Source: CAZQRW01 sp964596115
GTDB taxonomy: Bacteria > Hydrothermota > UBA3072 > B12-G15
Assembly: GCA_964596115.1 (NCBI GenBank)
Contig: CAZQRW010000075.1
Location: 1-6,552 of the forward strand
Length of the DNA: 6,552 bases
Direction of reading: 5' to 3'
In this document: piece by piece, positions 1 to 5,918 of the stretch
Layout of the letters: each line of letters starts with the position of its first letter
How positions within the stretch are numbered: position 1 is the stretch's first letter
The notes under the pieces: generated by a model
Databases searched by the model: none
Told to the model about the DNA's origin: nothing
Seen by the model: only the letters and a program-made list of their open reading frames with translations
Made by a program: the position numbers and the translations under genes

Positions 1-285
1 TTTCTGTTTGGGAAAGTTTATGTGTATAGTAAGACAGGTTAAGAAAAGGTTGAGGTTGAGAAAAAGAGAGTTTATATGTTGCTTAAAAAAATCCTGAGGG
101 AAACTAATATCCTCAAATTATAGCCCAAAAAAATTTTGCTTCTCCTGATTCACTGGTTTTTTCGAAAAAGTGAAGTGTTGAAAGGTTATTTCTGAAACAG
201 GGTATTATTTGACTTTTACTCCTGTCCTATAAGCAGTTATAAACTCTCAACCTCTGTCCTCTGAGGGATAGGTAGTAAATTATTC
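1..285. other. Non-coding stretch downstream of the operon
   Basis: I see no convincing gene on either strand here. The first 120 bases are purine-rich on the plus strand, with loosely repeated AGGTT/GAGAAA words, and the whole stretch is AT-rich. It follows the stop codon of the last operon gene, so the 3' end of the operon transcript probably lies here. The only structure I can point to is the imperfect hairpin at 149-174. No tRNA, CRISPR repeat or mobile-element end is recognisable. Confidence 0.6.
149..174 (-). terminator. Possible weak hairpin after the operon
   Basis: Six-base arms (TTCACT at 149-154 and AGTGAA at 169-174 on the plus strand) enclose a T-run/A-run palindrome centred on CG at 163-164. 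Read on the minus strand the hairpin lies about 110 bases past the stop of the last gene. A seven-T run (plus-strand A at 127-133) follows only about 15 bases later, which is too far for a classical intrinsic terminator. The stem is AT-rich and weak. It may be a poor terminator, a processing end or chance. Confidence 0.25.
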
Positions 286-1227
286 CTAACCCCTTATAAT
301 CCTCCTTATTCTTGGAAGGGCTTCCATTACTGCCTTCTCACCCGCTGGAATTGCATCCCTTGCCCTGTGAAACTCAAGTGGTTTCAGGTCATTTACATCA
401 GGAACAATAAGTAAATCAGGTTTGTGCTTTTCCCATTGTAAAAGCAGGATTTGATTTTCCAGGATTGATGATAATTGCATAAATATATGAGCCATATTAA
501 TGGTGCCTTCTTTGTTATTACCATTGAATATGCCTTTACTACTATCAGCGTTCTTACCATTGGATATGCCATTACCACTGTGAACGAAACAAATCCTCTT
601 ATCTACCTTATTATTTAACATACTCTCAGTAATTCTCCTGAGCCTCTCATTAGCAGAAGGAAACGGGAAACTTGCTATCACAATTTCTGAACCAAGTCCA
701 CGTGCTATATCCACAGGTAAGGGATCTATGGTCCCTCCATCTATGAGATATCTTCCGTAGTATTCTGTTGGAGTAAATAGAATTGGATAGGATAGAGTGG
801 CCATGATTGCCCGAATTAGTGGCCCCTTGTCTATTACAACTGTCTCTCCTGTCATAATATCTAAACATGGGGCCCCAAAAGGAATTTTCAACTCACTAAT
901 ATCTATGTCTTTCACAAATTCTCTCACAAATTTTTCAAGCCTTTTTTTATCTATAAATCCTGACCTTCTGGGTGCAGGTCTGAACAAAGAAAAAACTTTC
1001 TTTTTTGTAAGTTTAAGAAAAGTATCCTCTATCTCCTCGGGTTTCATGCCGGAGGCATACATTCCCCCTATAAGTCCTCCAAAACTTGTTCCAGATATGA
1101 CATCTATCTTAATACCTTCTCTTTCAAGAACCTTTAGAACGCCTATATGTGCAAGTGCCCTTGCTGAACCGGTGCCTAAGGCAAGCCCTATCTTTTTTTG
1201 TCCTGAAGATATCTTATTGTTTGACAT
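286..1227 (-). CDS. Patatin-like phospholipase, RssA-type (lipase B, diverged paralog)
   Basis: This 313-residue protein is a predicted cytoplasmic serine acyl hydrolase of the patatin family, which cleaves acyl esters of phospholipids or related lipids with a Ser-Asp dyad. The nucleophile is Ser48 in GTSFG and the dyad Asp is Asp163 in DGG. The oxyanion loop is GTGSARA (residues 18-24) rather than the usual G-x-G-x-x-R-G. There is no signal peptide or membrane segment. Compared with lipase A of the same operon it has lost several family-typical residues: RASxSIPG is replaced by MATLSYPI, and DGGxxNPVP by DGGTIDPLP. It also carries an N/G/S-rich insert near residues 214-240 built from two 12-residue units. 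Its ATG lies inside the glycosyltransferase gene (14 bp overlap), with AAAGGA about 9 bases upstream. It is the last gene of the operon and stops with TAG. The fold is secure; retained activity and substrate are uncertain. Confidence 0.9.
   Translation of the reverse strand: MSNNKISSGQKKIGLALGTGSARALAHIGVLKVLEREGIKIDVISGTSFGGLIGGMYASGMKPEEIEDTFLKLTKKKVFSLFRPAPRRSGFIDKKRLEKFVREFVKDIDISELKIPFGAPCLDIMTGETVVIDKGPLIRAIMATLSYPILFTPTEYYGRYLIDGGTIDPLPVDIARGLGSEIVIASFPFPSANERLRRITESMLNNKVDKRICFVHSGNGISNGKNADSSKGIFNGNNKEGTINMAHIFMQLSSILENQILLLQWEKHKPDLLIVPDVNDLKPLEFHRARDAIPAGEKAVMEALPRIRRIIRG
518..579 (-). repeat. Imperfect tandem repeat, 36-bp period, inside lipase B
   Basis: Bases 518-543 and 554-579 match at 23 of 26 positions with an offset of 36 bp. 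Because 36 is a multiple of three, the duplication stays in frame and yields two related 12-residue units rich in Asn, Gly and Ser (both contain an N-G pair, roughly GISNGKNAD and GIFNGNNKE). Lipase A has no matching segment, so this is an expansion of a surface loop or linker specific to this paralog. Confidence 0.75.
1124..1198 (-). repeat. 75-bp near-identical direct repeat, copy in lipase B
   Basis: This stretch matches 4773-4847 at 74 of 75 positions; the only difference is C at 1186 against T at 4835. It encodes about residues 11-35 of lipase B, covering the first beta strand, the oxyanion loop GTGSARA and the following helix. Identity falls off at both ends: 3 mismatches in the 12 bases on the low-coordinate side, and the start regions are unrelated. 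Confidence 0.95.
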
Positions 1228-2374
1228 TTCTATATATCCTTTCGTACTCTTCTACTGTTCTCTGTAAGGAGTGAAATTTTACAATCTCAAGACTCTTTTT
1301 CCCCATTCTTTTCTTCATCCAGCTGTGAGATAATATCTTAACTATTCGGTCGGCCAGTTCTTTGCTGTTTCCCGGTGCAAATAGAAACCCATTTTTTCCT
1401 GGGTGAACGAGCTCAGGGAGTGCATACTTCTCAGCAGCCACTACCGGTAATCCTGAAGCAAGCGCTTCAATGGTTGATATGCTTTGAAGTTCACATAAGG
1501 ATGGCATCACGAACAGGTCTGCAATAGCATAAATATCGGGATAGTTGTCATGGTTTAAGAATCCAGTGAATGTGATAAATTTTTCAATTTTGCACCTCTT
1601 TGCAAGGGTCTGTAATGCTTCTCTCAATGGGCCATCCCCTGTGATTACAAAGTGTGCTTTTATATTCCTCAATACATAAGGTATTGCCTGTATCAATACA
1701 TCAACCCTTTTTTCCTCACTCAATCTCCCTGTATATAGAACAATGGGCTTCTGTGGTATGTTGAATTTCTGGCGCAAATATTTGCCATTCCTGTTGGGGT
1801 GGAATCTATTTAAGTCTATCCCATTTGATACTGCTTTCGCTTTTACCTTTAGACCGTGTTCCCTGAGTAAAGATACAGCTGTTTGTGTGGGGGCAGTGAC
1901 ATAACAGGCCTTATTGGAAAACCCCACTATAAACTTCCAGGTAAATCTTAGTCTTCCTTCATATCTTTTGAATGTTCCCTGTTTAGGAAGGAACATAAGA
2001 AAACTTTCTGGGAGCAAATGGTTGGTGATTACCGTGGGTATACGCAATAATCTCGCCCCCATAAGTGCGGAGCTCCCAATCAAAAATGGATGGTGAATAT
2101 GGACAATATCAGGCTTTATCTTTCTTAATCTTTCTAAAACTGATATTGAAGAGACCGAGGTCCTTATGTCTTTCTGCCATGGAACAGGTAAAGCAAAAAA
2201 TCTATACACTTCAAGCTTACCAATCTTTTCGTTATGGTTCCTTCCTTGGGCCACAGGTGCAAATACTGCCACATTGTGTCCCCGTTCTTTTAGCCCCTGT
2301 GCAAGATTATACACTGCATAAGAGCTGCCAATTACCTGCGGATAATAAACATCAGTTGCTATTACTATCTTCAT
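1214..2374 (-). CDS. GT4-family glycosyltransferase (GT-B fold), possible glycolipid synthase
   Basis: This 386-residue retaining glycosyltransferase should move a sugar from a nucleotide-sugar donor to an acceptor at the inner face of the membrane. The N-terminal acceptor domain starts at residue 1 with the typical strand and the loop YYPQVIGSSYAVYNLAQGL; HIHHP is at residues 92-96. The C-terminal donor domain has SNGID (183-187), TGRLSEEKR (215-223), GDGPLR (246-251) and the E-x7-E signature Glu295/Glu303 in ELQSISTIEALASGLPVV. No signal peptide or transmembrane helix is visible. The layout resembles diacylglycerol glucosyltransferases and phosphatidylinositol mannosyltransferases, and the lipase neighbours favour a lipid acceptor, but the sequence alone does not fix donor or acceptor. 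The ATG at 2374 has AAGGAG six bases upstream. A 91-bp gap separates it from the upstream radical SAM gene, and its TAA stop overlaps the start of lipase B by 14 bp. Confidence 0.9.
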   Translation of the reverse strand: MKIVIATDVYYPQVIGSSYAVYNLAQGLKERGHNVAVFAPVAQGRNHNEKIGKLEVYRFFALPVPWQKDIRTSVSSISVLERLRKIKPDIVHIHHPFLIGSSALMGARLLRIPTVITNHLLPESFLMFLPKQGTFKRYEGRLRFTWKFIVGFSNKACYVTAPTQTAVSLLREHGLKVKAKAVSNGIDLNRFHPNRNGKYLRQKFNIPQKPIVLYTGRLSEEKRVDVLIQAIPYVLRNIKAHFVITGDGPLREALQTLAKRCKIEKFITFTGFLNHDNYPDIYAIADLFVMPSLCELQSISTIEALASGLPVVAAEKYALPELVHPGKNGFLFAPGNSKELADRIVKILSHSWMKKRMGKKSLEIVKFHSLQRTVEEYERIYRNVKQ

Positions 2375-2465
2375 ACCTCGCTCCTTTTATGACACAGTAA
2401 AAGGATAAAATACCAATGAACCTTATCTATTACGATAAAAAGAGGAGATAACTTGTTTGTTCCCC

Positions 2466-3905
2466 TCATTTCATATCCTCGCTTTTTAAATACTCTCTTT
2501 CCCAGATATCCTTTGTCAATGCTTCTATCTTTTCTCCATATGCTGTGAGTTTTCTGCGATACTCTTCATCTTTCAATGCATCCATAGCAGCCTCGTCAAT
2601 GGGTCTGGGATTGTGGAGGTTTAGGAGTTTATGATAAACCCCATAGTGGTCTCTGATAATGCAGGGCCTTAAGAGATTCCCCTTCCTGTCTTTGGGTTGT
2701 TCATAGGCGTATTCATTCTGCCACTTCCTTATTGCTCTAAAAAATTCAGAATTTAGCACGGTATTCAGGTTACCGCCATTCTTATAAACTTCATTTATAT
2801 TATGTATAGCATAAGGCTGAAAAACACAAGGAGCACAGTCTCCATTCCAGTTTATATAAAAATATCCTCCTGTCCTGCCTGCTGATATGCACCCATCAGT
2901 AATTACTCCATCATTCCAGAAGTCTGCAATGAATATCCTTCGTTCTCGCACTATTTTTCTGTTTTTCTCCCACATAAAAAGCCTCTGTTCAGGTGTGGGC
3001 ATAAGTTCAATCGTATAACTTCTACCTATGGGCATATAATGGAATATCCAGGCATAAAAGGCCTTCGGTTCCTTTTCAAAATAGAAATCATAAAACTCAT
3101 CACTTGTGATTATATCCACATTCTGAGAAGTTGCCGTTATAGATATACCATAAGGAACTCCAGCATCCCTTAAGTTTTGCATTGCCTTTCTTATACGCTT
3201 ATAAACACCTTTTCCTCTTCGTGCTTCAGTCTCTTTCTCAAACCCTTCAACTGAAATAGCCGGGGTGATATTCCCCAATTCTGCAAGTCTCCTCGCTACC
3301 TTTTCATCAATAAGAGTTCCATTTGTATACATCAAAAAGAATGTATCCCTGTGTTTTTCTGCTATATCAAAGATACCTTTGTAAAGTAGAGGCTCTCCTC
3401 CAGATATAACAATGAAGTGGGAACCCCAGAGAACTCTTGTTTCCTGTATAATCCTGTCAAAAACATCAAAGTCAAGTTTTTCGTCGTTCCTGGCTCCAGA
3501 ACTTGCATAACAACCATTACAGCGGAGATTGCAGGCTTTAATAGGGCTGATTGTAACAAAAGTGGGCGGATAAAATCCAAACTCTCTCCAGAATTTTTCC
3601 TTTATCTCAGCATCCCCTCCTCTGAGCACGCTACCCAGTAGAATATCCAGAAGTGCATCTCTACATCTGGGAGAAATGCCACTGGACATTGCCCTTTCTA
3701 TGGTATGAAATATAGCCCTAACCATATAAAATTTATCTTCCTGTTCTTTAGCCGGGTATTTCTCAGATTCCTTTATTATATATTCATTATATACCTTATT
3801 GAGAGCTTTCTTGAGGACGAAATTTCTAATTGCCCTATTCTGCACAGCAGTATGTGTAATTCCTTTTACAGGTTTTTCTAACAAGGCTTTTATTTTAACC
3901 ATCAT
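2466..3905 (-). CDS. Radical SAM enzyme with SPASM-like C-terminal cysteines
   Basis: This 479-residue protein is predicted to bind a 4Fe-4S cluster and cleave S-adenosylmethionine to start radical chemistry. The cluster motif is C-x3-C-x2-C at Cys125, Cys129 and Cys132 (CNLRCNGC), and GGEP at residues 169-172 is the SAM-binding motif after the second strand. Further conserved-looking cysteines (Cys339, Cys357, Cys360 and perhaps Cys415), with the pattern G-x-FYINWNGDCAPC, resemble a SPASM or twitch auxiliary cluster. An uncommon helical extension of about 115 residues precedes the radical SAM core. No membrane segment is seen. SPASM enzymes often modify peptides, but no small precursor peptide gene is visible nearby; the lipase and glycosyltransferase neighbours raise lipid modification as an alternative. 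The first two codons are both ATG; the second (3900-3902) is six bases from AGGAGG and may be the true start. The stop is TGA. The substrate is unknown. Confidence 0.9.
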   Translation of the reverse strand: MMVKIKALLEKPVKGITHTAVQNRAIRNFVLKKALNKVYNEYIIKESEKYPAKEQEDKFYMVRAIFHTIERAMSSGISPRCRDALLDILLGSVLRGGDAEIKEKFWREFGFYPPTFVTISPIKACNLRCNGCYASSGARNDEKLDFDVFDRIIQETRVLWGSHFIVISGGEPLLYKGIFDIAEKHRDTFFLMYTNGTLIDEKVARRLAELGNITPAISVEGFEKETEARRGKGVYKRIRKAMQNLRDAGVPYGISITATSQNVDIITSDEFYDFYFEKEPKAFYAWIFHYMPIGRSYTIELMPTPEQRLFMWEKNRKIVRERRIFIADFWNDGVITDGCISAGRTGGYFYINWNGDCAPCVFQPYAIHNINEVYKNGGNLNTVLNSEFFRAIRKWQNEYAYEQPKDRKGNLLRPCIIRDHYGVYHKLLNLHNPRPIDEAAMDALKDEEYRRKLTAYGEKIEALTKDIWEREYLKSEDMK

Positions 3906-4852
3906 TCACCTCCTTTCAGTTTAACAGGGTTTTCTAATCTATCCTTTATCTCGGATAGGATAGCAATGGCTGCTTTCTCACCAGCTGAAATAGCTTCCTC
4001 TCCACGGAAGAACTCATGAGGTCTGATGAACTCAGTCTCAGGGCTAATTAAAAAATCTGGTTCGTATCTTGTTAGTTGTAATGCAGAGATTTGATAGTTA
4101 GTAATGGCTATAGATTGAAGGATCATGCTAAATATATTTGGGCCTGAAGTTTTCTTTCTCACAAATTCCTTAACATAGACGATAGGCTTCAGGGAAGCCA
4201 GATATTTACCCAGACGAGTATTTACAATCTTTGAGTTAATCTTTCCTATTTGTGTTGTTCTGGTCTCTTTTTTTATTCTAAGGTTCTGTATGTGTTTTTG
4301 AGGAGGAGGAAGAACATTTACAGCTATCACTATATTCGCTCCCATACCAATAGTTGTACTTACAGGAACAGGATTTACAAGCCCACCGTCCACCAGAAGT
4401 CTTCCATTATACTTGACAGGAGTAAATATTCCAGGGATAGACATACTTGCCCGAAGAGCTGTAATTACCGACCCCTCTGTAATAATAATCTCCTCTCCTC
4501 TCAGGAGGTCGGTTGCTATAGCGGCAAACGGAATTTTAAGGTCACCAATATTTTGCCTGCCAAGTATTGACTCAATAAATTTCGCTATCCTGTTACCATC
4601 CAGTAGCCCAGAATTTGAAACACTCGGAGTAAAGAGAGTGATTGTTTTTCTTTTATCTATATTCAGGGTAATCTCCTCCATCTCCCATGGACTGATCCCA
4701 GCGGCATAGATAGCACCTATCATTGCTCCCGCACTTGTTCCTGCAATAAAATCTATAGGAATACCCTCTTTCTCAAGAACCTTTAGAACGCCTATATGTG
4801 CAAGTGCCCTTGCTGAACCGGTGCCTAAGGCAAGTCCTATCTTTTTTGCCAT
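3902..4852 (-). CDS. Patatin-like phospholipase, RssA-type (lipase A)
   Basis: This 316-residue predicted cytoplasmic acyl hydrolase has the complete patatin layout: oxyanion loop GTGSARA (residues 10-16), nucleophile Ser40 in GTSAG, the ATDLLRGEE strand (113-121), RASMSIPGIFTP (134-145) and the dyad Asp155 in VDGGLVNPVP. It is close in length and motif order to E. coli RssA, whose loop reads GSGAARG; here the last Gly is Ala. About 150 residues follow the catalytic Asp, without a signal peptide or obvious membrane helix. The ATG at 4852 has AGGAGG six bases upstream (4859-4864). It lies 54 bp after the PhaR-like gene and its TGA overlaps the start of the radical SAM gene. All catalytic residues are intact, so it is probably the active lipase of the pair. 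The true substrate (phospholipid, acylglycerol or another ester) is not shown by the sequence. Confidence 0.92.
   Translation of the reverse strand: MAKKIGLALGTGSARALAHIGVLKVLEKEGIPIDFIAGTSAGAMIGAIYAAGISPWEMEEITLNIDKRKTITLFTPSVSNSGLLDGNRIAKFIESILGRQNIGDLKIPFAAIATDLLRGEEIIITEGSVITALRASMSIPGIFTPVKYNGRLLVDGGLVNPVPVSTTIGMGANIVIAVNVLPPPQKHIQNLRIKKETRTTQIGKINSKIVNTRLGKYLASLKPIVYVKEFVRKKTSGPNIFSMILQSIAITNYQISALQLTRYEPDFLISPETEFIRPHEFFRGEEAISAGEKAAIAILSEIKDRLENPVKLKGGE
3908..3914 (-). promoter_or_regulatory. RBS of the radical SAM gene, embedded in the end of lipase A
   Basis: AGGAGGT lies within the last codons of lipase A (Lys-Gly-Gly-Glu-stop). The first ATG (3905) is only 3 bases from AGGAGG and the second ATG (3902) is 6 bases away, so the second is the better spaced start. 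With the first start the genes overlap as ATGA, with the second as TGATG. Either arrangement implies translational coupling of the two genes. Confidence 0.8.
4773..4847 (-). repeat. 75-bp near-identical direct repeat, copy in lipase A
   Basis: This is the partner of 1124-1198, in the same orientation and 3649 bp away, with one mismatch in 75. It encodes about residues 3-27 of lipase A. The two copies bracket the radical SAM and glycosyltransferase genes. Recombination between them would delete about 3.6 kb and leave a single hybrid lipase gene. Confidence 0.95.
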
Positions 4853-4906
4853 TCAAATCCTCCTATCAAATATTCATCTGTGTTATCTCTTGAAAGCAGA
4901 AGTTAT

Positions 4907-5497
4907 TCAATTACTTTCTTTTACAATTTGTTTCTTCAGTTTCTCAATCTCTGTCTTCAATTTTTCAAATTCTATCCTCGTTGGTATATTCATACGGGTT
5001 AGTGTCTCACTGACAAAATTTTCAAGTTCCCTTTTACTTTCCTCCACTTTAACAAGTAATTCTTTCAGCAAATTGTCTCTTTCACCTTTTGATACTTGCC
5101 CAATCTTAACAAGTCTTCCAATAATCTCCTTTGCCTTTCGCTCTGTGAGGGAGATTATCCCCAAGGGACCAAAAACAGGTTCCCCCGAAACATCAAATAT
5201 AGATTCTGTCCCCTTTTTTACAATCTTACGGAGCAGTTTTGATACAGAAGAAATACTCTGTTCACTTGAGGTAATACCTCTCCTTTGCTGCTCTAAAATG
5301 ATTTGTGTCAATACCATCATAGTAATATCATCCCCAGTCTTATCATCTATCACCTGAATCTCTTTCCCACCTGCCACCAGTTCCGCAATCTCTGCCAACG
5401 TAATGAACTTTGAACTCTCCACATCGTACATCTTCCGTGCAGCATACTTTTTTATAACCCTCGCCGCATTGGCAGGCTTTCTACTTCGTTTCAACAT
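4907..5497 (-). CDS. PhaR-like PHA regulator (PHB_acc_N domain) with phasin-like C-terminus
   Basis: Residues 13-73 of this 196-residue protein match the DNA-binding domain of polyhydroxyalkanoate synthesis regulators: IKKYAARKMYD, then FITLAEIAELVAGG and DDKTGDDITMMVLTQII. Classical PhaR binds both DNA and PHA granules and represses phasin genes. From about residue 113 to 192 the chain is a charged amphipathic helix ending in TRMNIPTRIEFEKLKTEI, a signature seen at the end of phasin-like granule proteins, followed by leucine-rich heptads that suggest a coiled coil. The start is set at the ATG at 5497 because AGGAGGT lies just upstream and the promoter's expected transcription start is near 5518; a TTG at 5518 would add seven residues but has no RBS and no room for a leader. 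It is first in the operon, 54 bp before lipase A. No PHA synthase is visible, so it may sense lipid or granule state or simply autoregulate. Confidence 0.85.
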   Translation of the reverse strand: MLKRSRKPANAARVIKKYAARKMYDVESSKFITLAEIAELVAGGKEIQVIDDKTGDDITMMVLTQIILEQQRRGITSSEQSISSVSKLLRKIVKKGTESIFDVSGEPVFGPLGIISLTERKAKEIIGRLVKIGQVSKGERDNLLKELLVKVEESKRELENFVSETLTRMNIPTRIEFEKLKTEIEKLKKQIVKESN

Positions 5498-5500
5498 CTC

Positions 5501-5507
5501 ACCTCCT
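5501..5507 (-). promoter_or_regulatory. RBS fixing the PhaR-like gene start
   Basis: AGGAGGT is a perfect anti-16S match, with the core GGAGG four bases before ATG 5497. It rules for this ATG over the upstream TTG at 5518, which has no Shine-Dalgarno sequence. Confidence 0.85.
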
Positions 5508-5524
5508 ATTTTCCGCAATGCGTA

Positions 5525-5553
5525 ATAATAAATCGAAATATTATAGTTGTCAA
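5525..5553 (-). promoter_or_regulatory. Sigma-70 promoter of the five-gene operon
   Basis: On the minus strand TTGACA (5548-5553) is followed by exactly 17 bases and then TATTAT (5525-5530): a consensus -35 and a one-mismatch -10. Expected transcription start is near 5518, giving a leader of about 20 bases before ATG 5497. Upstream of the -35 the minus strand carries two A-runs (about 5557-5575) that look like an UP element. If the PhaR-like protein autoregulates, its operator should overlap this region; I see no clear long palindrome. Confidence 0.85.
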
Positions 5554-5918
5554 GCCTTTTTTTTCACTTTTTCTGGGAAAGTTCAGCACATGGTATGAGA
5601 AAATTAAGGGTAAAGAAATTAAAGAGAGAAATTTTCAACGTGAAAATTGCGTCGGTCCTTGCTTTTCTGTTTTTTTTATATCAAATAAATGCAAATGATA
5701 GAAGAATAAAAACAAGTATATATAGGGCTTCTAATAACTCCAAATAAATACATAAGATTGTTTACCTTTTTAATTATTTTTTGACTAAACATCAAAACTT
5801 TATACAGAAAAATTTATCAAATGTAGTTATTTCAAGTGTTACTATGAAAAATATTAAAGAAGAAAAAAGCAGAAAAGAAAAGACCGTCCCCAACCCCCCA
5901 CTTTAAGATTCTTACCAC
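5554..5918. other. AT-rich intergenic region between the DUF5694-like gene and the operon
   Basis: About 365 bases of very AT-rich DNA lie upstream of the operon promoter. The part next to the promoter contains the A-tracts described there. A small plus-strand reading frame (5595-5747, 50 residues with one hydrophobic stretch) has no properly spaced RBS and I do not call it a gene. Near the far end, 5884-5899 is a C-rich island (four Cs, then six Cs) that stands out from its surroundings. I see no terminator, tRNA or insertion-sequence end. Confidence 0.6.

Noticed and set aside
178..208. Plus-strand TTGAAA and TATTAT as an antisense promoter into lipase B
   Set aside because: The spacing of 19 bases is poor, the -35 is imperfect, and such AT-rich matches are expected by chance.
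797..1267. Plus-strand reading frame of 156 residues opposite lipase B
   Set aside because: It is antisense to a well-supported patatin gene, and its composition is what the complement of that gene produces. No RBS or family motif is seen.
2375..2465. Terminator or separate promoter in the 91-bp gap before the glycosyltransferase gene
   Set aside because: The best inverted repeat is a six-base TTATCT/AGATAA pair with a 17-base loop and no T-run. I found no convincing -35/-10 pair either.
1124..4847. Composite transposon bounded by the 75-bp direct repeats
   Set aside because: The repeats are in-frame coding sequence for a conserved protein motif, have no terminal inverted repeats and enclose no transposase.
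4821..5357. Plus-strand reading frame of 178 residues opposite the PhaR-like gene and lipase A start
   Set aside because: Ser/Phe/Ile-rich translation typical of the antisense of a charged helical protein. It spans two minus-strand genes and their intergenic gap.
5498..5518. Longer version of the PhaR-like protein starting at TTG 5518
   Set aside because: The TTG falls at the predicted transcription start and has no RBS, whereas ATG 5497 has a perfect AGGAGGT directly upstream.
5595..5747. Small plus-strand reading frame of 50 residues with a lysine-rich start and one hydrophobic stretch
   Set aside because: No well-spaced ribosome binding site, no clear promoter, and located in AT-rich DNA where chance hydrophobic Lys/Phe/Ile-rich frames are common. 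It resembles no family I recognise.
5781..5802. Plus-strand TTGACT and TATACA as a promoter
   Set aside because: The spacing is only 14 bases and no plus-strand gene follows.
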